9,463 nt of DNA from Bacillota bacterium (lineage in GTDB: Bacteria; Bacillota; Clostridia; Christensenellales; Aristaeellaceae). Of the stretch, positions 5,751-9,463 are shown piece after piece. The stretch's first letter is position 1. Each line of letters starts with the position of its first letter. A program made the translations under genes and the position numbers. Where the stretch lies: contig JAGVSV010000040.1 of assembly GCA_019137115.1 (NCBI GenBank), positions 1 to 9,463 on the forward strand. Direction: 5' to 3'. The notes beneath the pieces are model-generated. The model was not told where the DNA came from. It saw only the letters and a list, made by a program, of their open reading frames with translations, and did no database searches.

Positions 5751-7088
5751 CTATGCCCTGGGCGTGTAGGTGATCACGTCGCCGCCGTCGCGCAGCATGT
5801 TGCGCGCCTGCTGCTGGCTGTCAAGCTCGCCATAGGCGATCATCTGGCAGATCAGGTTGCCCAGCGCGGTGCCCTCCGCGGGGCCGGCGTGCACCGGCAG
5901 GCCCAGGGCGTCGGCGGTCATCTGGTTGAGCACCACGTTCTGGCTGCCGCCGCCCACGATGTTGATGGACGTAAACGGCGCGCCGGTGATGGCCTCCAGG
6001 TCGCGGATGGCCACGCGGTAGCCTTCCGCCATGCTGCGGTACACCGCGCGCAGCATCTGCGCCAGGCCCGCGGGCGGCGGCCATCCGGCTTCGGAAAGCG
6101 CATCCAGCACCGTCTGGGTCATGTTCTCCGGCGCCATGAAGCGGTTGTCCGACACGTCAAACAGGCCGGGGTAGGGTTCAGCCTCCTGTCCGGCTTTGCC
6201 CATGATGTTTTTGAGGAACCGGATGCGCCCCAAATACGCGCCCTCGTTGGTGAAGCCGGCGTCGATGAACTTTTCGTCAGTCAACGGCTGGTCCAGCTCC
6301 ACGCCCAGCAGGCTCCACGTGCCGCTGGACAGGTACACCGCGTGGTCATCCTGGGCGGGGATGGCGATAAACGCGCTGCCGGTGTCGTGCGAGGCGGGCA
6401 GAATGACATCGCAGTCGTACCCCACGCGCGCCTGCACGTCCCTGGTCAGACTGCCCAGGCGGGTGCCGGGCAGCACCGGCTTTTCGGGGAACAGGTGCGC
6501 GGGGATGCCGGCCTGGGCCAGCACGGTGGCGTCCCAGTCCCGCGTGCGGGCGTTGAGCAGCGCGGTGGTGGAGGCGATCGTGTACTCGCTGCCCATCACG
6601 CCGCACAGGCGGTAGGCAAAGTACTCCGGCAGCAGCAGGCAGCGCGCCGCACGGGCGAGATCCTCCTTGGGGACGGCCATCAGCTGGTACAGCGTGTTGA
6701 AGGGCTGTTTGGCGGTGCCGGTCAGGGCGTAGAGGTCGGCAAAGGACAGCGTTTTTTCCAATCTGGTGTCCATGCCCTCGGTGCGGCCGTCGCGGTAGGC
6801 CACGGTATCGCCCACAATGTTGCCCTGCTCATCCACCAGCGCGAAATCCACACCCCAGGTGTCAATGGCGACGGACACCGGGCGGTGCCCTTTTTCGCCT
6901 GCGCGCTGCATGCCGGTGAGGATTTCGTTGACCAGGCGTTCCACATCCCAGGTCAGCTGACCATCGCGGGACACCATGTCGTTTTCAAAGCGGTACACTT
7001 CTTCCGTCACCAGATGGCCGTTTTGCATGTACCCCAGCATGTGCCGTCCGCCGGAAGCGCCGATGTCGACAGCTAGAAAGGTTTTCAT
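5751..7088 (-). CDS. rhaB: Rhamnulokinase-like FGGY sugar kinase with a shortened central segment
   Basis: Rhamnulokinase phosphorylates L-rhamnulose at O-1 with ATP in the cytoplasm, ahead of aldolase cleavage. The 445-residue protein shows the family motifs in order: VDIGASGGR (7-15), IDTWGVDFALVD, YRDGRTEGM, FNTLYQL, ASHDTGSAF, YLSSGTWSLLGVEL, FTNEGAYLGRIRFLKNIMG, and the ATP-site block INIVGGGSQNVVLNQMTADA with AGPAEGTALGNL. After KNIMG, family members normally continue LW..Q and a helix of about 20 residues. Here it passes directly to KAGQEAEPYPG, so about 20 residues appear to be missing in frame. E. coli RhaB, as I recall it, has about 489 residues. The ATG at 7088 has GGAGGAG 8 bases upstream, formed by the last two codons of the MATE gene. 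No other rhamnose gene is present, so a related ketose or deoxy-sugar is possible. Family certain, exact substrate less so. Confidence 0.88.
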   Translation of the reverse strand: MKTFLAVDIGASGGRHMLGYMQNGHLVTEEVYRFENDMVSRDGQLTWDVERLVNEILTGMQRAGEKGHRPVSVAIDTWGVDFALVDEQGNIVGDTVAYRDGRTEGMDTRLEKTLSFADLYALTGTAKQPFNTLYQLMAVPKEDLARAARCLLLPEYFAYRLCGVMGSEYTIASTTALLNARTRDWDATVLAQAGIPAHLFPEKPVLPGTRLGSLTRDVQARVGYDCDVILPASHDTGSAFIAIPAQDDHAVYLSSGTWSLLGVELDQPLTDEKFIDAGFTNEGAYLGRIRFLKNIMGKAGQEAEPYPGLFDVSDNRFMAPENMTQTVLDALSEAGWPPPAGLAQMLRAVYRSMAEGYRVAIRDLEAITGAPFTSINIVGGGSQNVVLNQMTADALGLPVHAGPAEGTALGNLICQMIAYGELDSQQQARNMLRDGGDVITYTPRA

Positions 7089-7093
7089 TTGGG

Positions 7094-8519
7094 TCACTCC
7101 TCCATCGTTATGGCGGGCACCGGCTCCAGCACCGCGTGCATGTCCTCGGGCAGTTTGCGGCGCCAGCGGCCGTAGCGGTACGCCAGGAAGTTGACAAACG
7201 CGCCGGTCAGCCAGGTGATCAGCAGCGACACGTAGATCATGTCCGGGCGGCCGATCGGGTTCTCCCCGCTTTTGGACAGGTGCACCAGCAGATACGCCAG
7301 CGACACGCGCGTGAACACCGAGGTAAAGATTGAGATCATCATGGGCGTGACGGTGTCCCCCGCGCCGCGCATCACGCCGCCCAGGCACTGGATCACCGCC
7401 ATGGCGATATAGCCCGCCGCCAGGATTTTCATCAGCGCCATGGCCTGGTCGATGATGGACTGGGTGTCGGTAAAGATGTGCATGATGCCCCGGCCGAAGA
7501 ACAGAATGGCCGCGGTCAGCGTGGTGGCCACGATGATGGCCAGCAGGGTGCCCTGCCGCGCGCCCACCTTGAGCCGGTCATATTTGCGGGCGCCCACGTT
7601 CTGCCCGATGTAGGTGGTCATCGCCATGCCGAAGGAAAAGTTGGGCATCATCGCATAGCCGTCCACCCGTTTGACGATGCTGGAGGCGGTGATAAACTGC
7701 ACGCCAAAGCTGTTTTCCAGGCGCATCACAGCCATCATGGCAAAGGAAAAGATCATCTGCGTGACGCCTGCCGGCACGCCCAGCTTGACGATGTCCACCA
7801 CCACGTCCCTGCGCAAACGCAGCGAATCCCGGCTGATGACAAACACGTCCTTCATCCGCGACAGCTTGATATAGCACAGGATGCCCGAAATCCACTGGGA
7901 GATGACGGTGGCCAGCGCGACGCCCGCCACGCCCCAGCCAAAGCTGATCACGAACCAGAGGTCCAGCACCACGTTGAGCGCCGTGCTGATCAGCAAAAAG
8001 CCCAGCGCGGACAGGGAATCCCCCATGCCGCGCAGGATGCCGGACAGGATGTTGTAATACAGGAAGCCCACGATGCCCAGGAAGATGATCTGCAAATACT
8101 GCGCCGTCCAGTCGATAATCTCCGGCGGCACGTTGAACAGCGACAGCAGCGGGTAAGTGCCCACCGTGCCCAGCACCATGGTAAACACCGCGATCAGCGC
8201 GGTGAGCGTCAGGCAGTTGCCGATCACGATGGACAGCTTGTCCTTGTCCTTGGCCCCAAAGTACTGCGACACACGGATGCCCGTGCCGGTAGCGATGCCC
8301 ATGAACAGCGCCAGCAGCAGCTGCATCACCGGCATGGCGGTGTTGACCGCCGCCAGCGCGTTGTCGCCCACATAGTTGCCCACCACCGCCGAGTCCACCG
8401 TGTTGTATAGCTGCTGGGCAAAGTTGCCGATCAGCATGGGAATAGCAAACGCCGCGATCACCTTCCACGGCGTTCCCCTGGTCATGTCACGCGGCGCAAA
8501 CCACTTGCGTATTTGTTGC
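7094..8519 (-). CDS. MATE family efflux transporter (TTG start at 8521)
   Basis: A Na+- or H+-coupled multidrug/metabolite antiporter of the inner membrane, 475 residues if begun at the TTG (bases 8521-8519). It has about 12 hydrophobic segments in two halves. The N-terminal half shows the MATE signature FAIPMLIGNFAQQLYN and TVDSAVVGNYVGDNALAAVN (about 25-60), then GTGIRVSQYFGAKD. The second half shows PAGVTQMIFSFAMMAVM and IGQNVGARKYDRL, and a GGVMRGAGDT loop. The best start is TTG because GGAAAGGTG precedes it by about 8 bases; an ATG 12 codons in (MTRGTPWKV), where many relatives begin, has no ribosome binding site. It is first gene of an operon with the sugar kinase and PHP gene, and its stop codon is 5 bases before the kinase ATG. 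Substrate is unknown; the linkage to a sugar kinase hints at a sugar-related metabolite, but that is inference. Confidence 0.92.
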
Positions 8520-8554
8520 AATACAAAGACACCTTTCCAATGAAACTGCGCGTT

Positions 8555-8583
8555 ATTATATCAAAAGGGTAGGGCAAAGGCAA
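8555..8583 (-). promoter_or_regulatory. Promoter of the MATE-kinase-PHP operon
   Basis: On the minus strand, TTGCCT (8578-8583), a 17-base spacer and a perfect TATAAT (8555-8560) preceded by TGA, an extended -10. The transcript would start near 8548, about 27 bases before the TTG start, with the ribosome binding site between. This is the best-looking sigma-70/sigma-A promoter in the window. A 12-base imperfect palindrome (8600-8611) lies 16 bases upstream of the -35. Confidence 0.75.
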
Positions 8584-8632
8584 AGTGGTGGGGAGGTAGA
8601 TCCGTACCGATATGGGTGTGCCTTGAAAGAGA

Positions 8633-8666
8633 GCACAAATCGCCCCGCGCAAAGAACGCGGGGCGA
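8633..8666 (-). terminator. Terminator of the solute-binding protein gene
   Basis: On the minus strand TCGCCCCGCG pairs with CGCGGGGCGA (10 bp, perfect) around a 7-base TTCTTTG loop, 19 bases after the stop codon. The following TTTGTGC is a short and imperfect U tract, so it may stop transcription partly or mainly protect the 3' end of the message. Confidence 0.7.
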
Positions 8667-8685
8667 AGAAGGGTCGGGAATTGCT

Positions 8686-9463
8686 TTACTTGTACATGTC
8701 CACCCAGTCGTTGAGTGCCTTGACAAAGGTGGGCAAACCGCGGTCAGTAAGTTCCTTCTGGAAGGCGTCAAACTCGCTCAGGGGACGCTCACCCATGATG
8801 AACTTGTCCGTCTGCTCCTGTACATAGGAGGAAAGGCCAAGCTGCTGCTGCAACTCGATGTACGCTTCGTTTGCAGGCATGAAGGAGGTGATGTCCTTGA
8901 CAACCTTCACGTTGCTGCGCTCACGCGCATCCAGCAAGCCGTTGAAAGCCCAGTCGAAATTCTTCGCGTACAGGCGCACGTAGAAAGAAGGTGCAGTGGG
9001 GATGTACTCGTATGCGATCTTCCAGCCCACCCAGTTCTGCTCATCAAGGGTCTGCACGATCTTGCCTTCAGCATCCAGTTGATAGTCAACGCCTTCCACG
9101 CCGTAGTTCTGGATCATTTTGGCCTGTTCGGTCGACATGTACTCGATCCATTTGGCGGCCAATTCCGGGTTCTTGGATCCCAGCGGGATCACGTTGAAGC
9201 GTTGTACCGGGAAAATTTCCAACAATTCTGTCGGCGTTTCCGCATCCTTGGTCATCTGGGTAAGGTATGCCAACTCGCTTCCCGGGACAGAGGTAAAGAC
9301 ACCATTGATGACAACGACAAGACTGGCCCAGCCTTCGCCGGAGGAAAACGCCCTGCCGGTCACGTACCGCTCCTGCAGGATGGTGGTGTTGTAGTTGACA
9401 TACTCGGGATCCATGATGCCTTCTTCATACAGCTTGCGCATGTATGTCAGGTACTCCCGGTAT
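8686..9463 (-). CDS. Extracellular solute-binding protein, C-terminal 258 residues (runs off the window)
   Basis: The C-terminal part of an ABC-importer substrate-binding protein of the sugar/oligosaccharide type (family 1, LipO/YtcQ-like). The frame is open from the window edge to a TAA at 8686. It begins YREYLTYMRKLYEEGIMDPE, the typical Y...M..LY.eGi.dpE segment of these proteins. NVIPLGSKNPELAAKWIEYM and EGVDYQLDAEGK follow, a region that usually comes shortly before the end of such proteins (the YGVEGVDY motif). The C-terminus is a helix, TFVKALNDWVDMYK. The signal peptide, lipobox and first half are outside. In the cell it would sit on the outer face of the membrane and pass the ligand to permeases not in view. 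Its base composition is less GC-rich than the neighbours. Ligand is unknown; an oligosaccharide is likely. Confidence 0.9.
   Translation of the reverse strand, partial: YREYLTYMRKLYEEGIMDPEYVNYNTTILQERYVTGRAFSSGEGWASLVVVINGVFTSVPGSELAYLTQMTKDAETPTELLEIFPVQRFNVIPLGSKNPELAAKWIEYMSTEQAKMIQNYGVEGVDYQLDAEGKIVQTLDEQNWVGWKIAYEYIPTAPSFYVRLYAKNFDWAFNGLLDARERSNVKVVKDITSFMPANEAYIELQQQLGLSSYVQEQTDKFIMGERPLSEFDAFQKELTDRGLPTFVKALNDWVDMYK

Noticed and set aside
5676..7076. A 466-codon open frame on the plus strand opposite the sugar kinase.
   Set aside because: The minus strand carries all rhamnulokinase motifs in order. The plus-strand product shows no recognisable domain and is another antisense shadow.
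7478..8410. A 310-codon plus-strand open frame opposite the MATE gene.
   Set aside because: The product is dominated by His, Gln, Asp and Ala, as expected from reading membrane-protein codons backwards; the MATE gene itself is unambiguous.
1..9463. CRISPR arrays, tRNA genes, insertion sequences, toxin-antitoxin or phage genes.
   Set aside because: I saw no regularly spaced repeats, cloverleaf-like segments, transposase or integrase motifs or small paired genes in any intergenic gap.

Overview
The window looks like chromosomal DNA of a high-GC member of the Clostridia or related Firmicutes. Support for this: strong GGAGG-type ribosome binding sites, a DegV protein, a Clostridia-type extracellular solute-binding protein, a MATE transporter and several intrinsic terminators. 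An uncultured gut lineage such as Christensenellales or Oscillospirales would fit, but this rests on protein style, not on a phylogenetic marker. Every gene I can support lies on the minus strand, so transcription runs from high to low coordinates. I found no tRNA, rRNA, CRISPR array, insertion sequence, phage gene or origin.

Layout in the order of transcription. (1) 9463-8686: C-terminal part of a sugar-type ABC solute-binding protein, ending in a GC-rich hairpin at 8633-8666. (2) 8583-4921: an apparent operon. It has a good promoter (TTGCCT, 17 bases, TATAAT with extended -10), then a MATE exporter with a TTG start, a rhamnulokinase-like FGGY sugar kinase 5 bases downstream, and a PHP-domain phosphoesterase 1 base downstream of that. 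The PHP gene carries a frameshift in a run of eight G. The operon closes with an intrinsic terminator at 4921-4948. (3) 4845-4558: a region with a 43-codon signal-peptide-like ORF that has a very strong intrinsic terminator inside its coding sequence, followed by the degV promoter. (4) 4558-3716: degV, then a textbook terminator at 3677-3701. (5) 3612-1258: promoter and gene for a large secreted protein with a beta-rich, propeller-like N-terminal half and a solute-binding-protein-like C-terminal half. (6) 1171-395: a cytoplasmic protein with a discoidin/F5/8-type galactose-binding-like domain. (7) 380-1: promoter and first 114 codons of proB, the first enzyme of proline synthesis.

The carbohydrate theme (two solute-binding proteins, a rhamnulokinase-like enzyme, a galactose-binding-like domain) suggests uptake and use of plant- or host-derived oligosaccharides. 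No isomerase, aldolase, permease or regulator is visible, so no complete pathway can be claimed. degV and proB look like unrelated housekeeping neighbours.

Nothing here is convincingly a new defence or mobile system. The points most worth a second look are the PHP frameshift, a probable in-frame loss of about 20 residues in the sugar kinase, and the small signal-peptide-like ORF overlapping a terminator upstream of degV.
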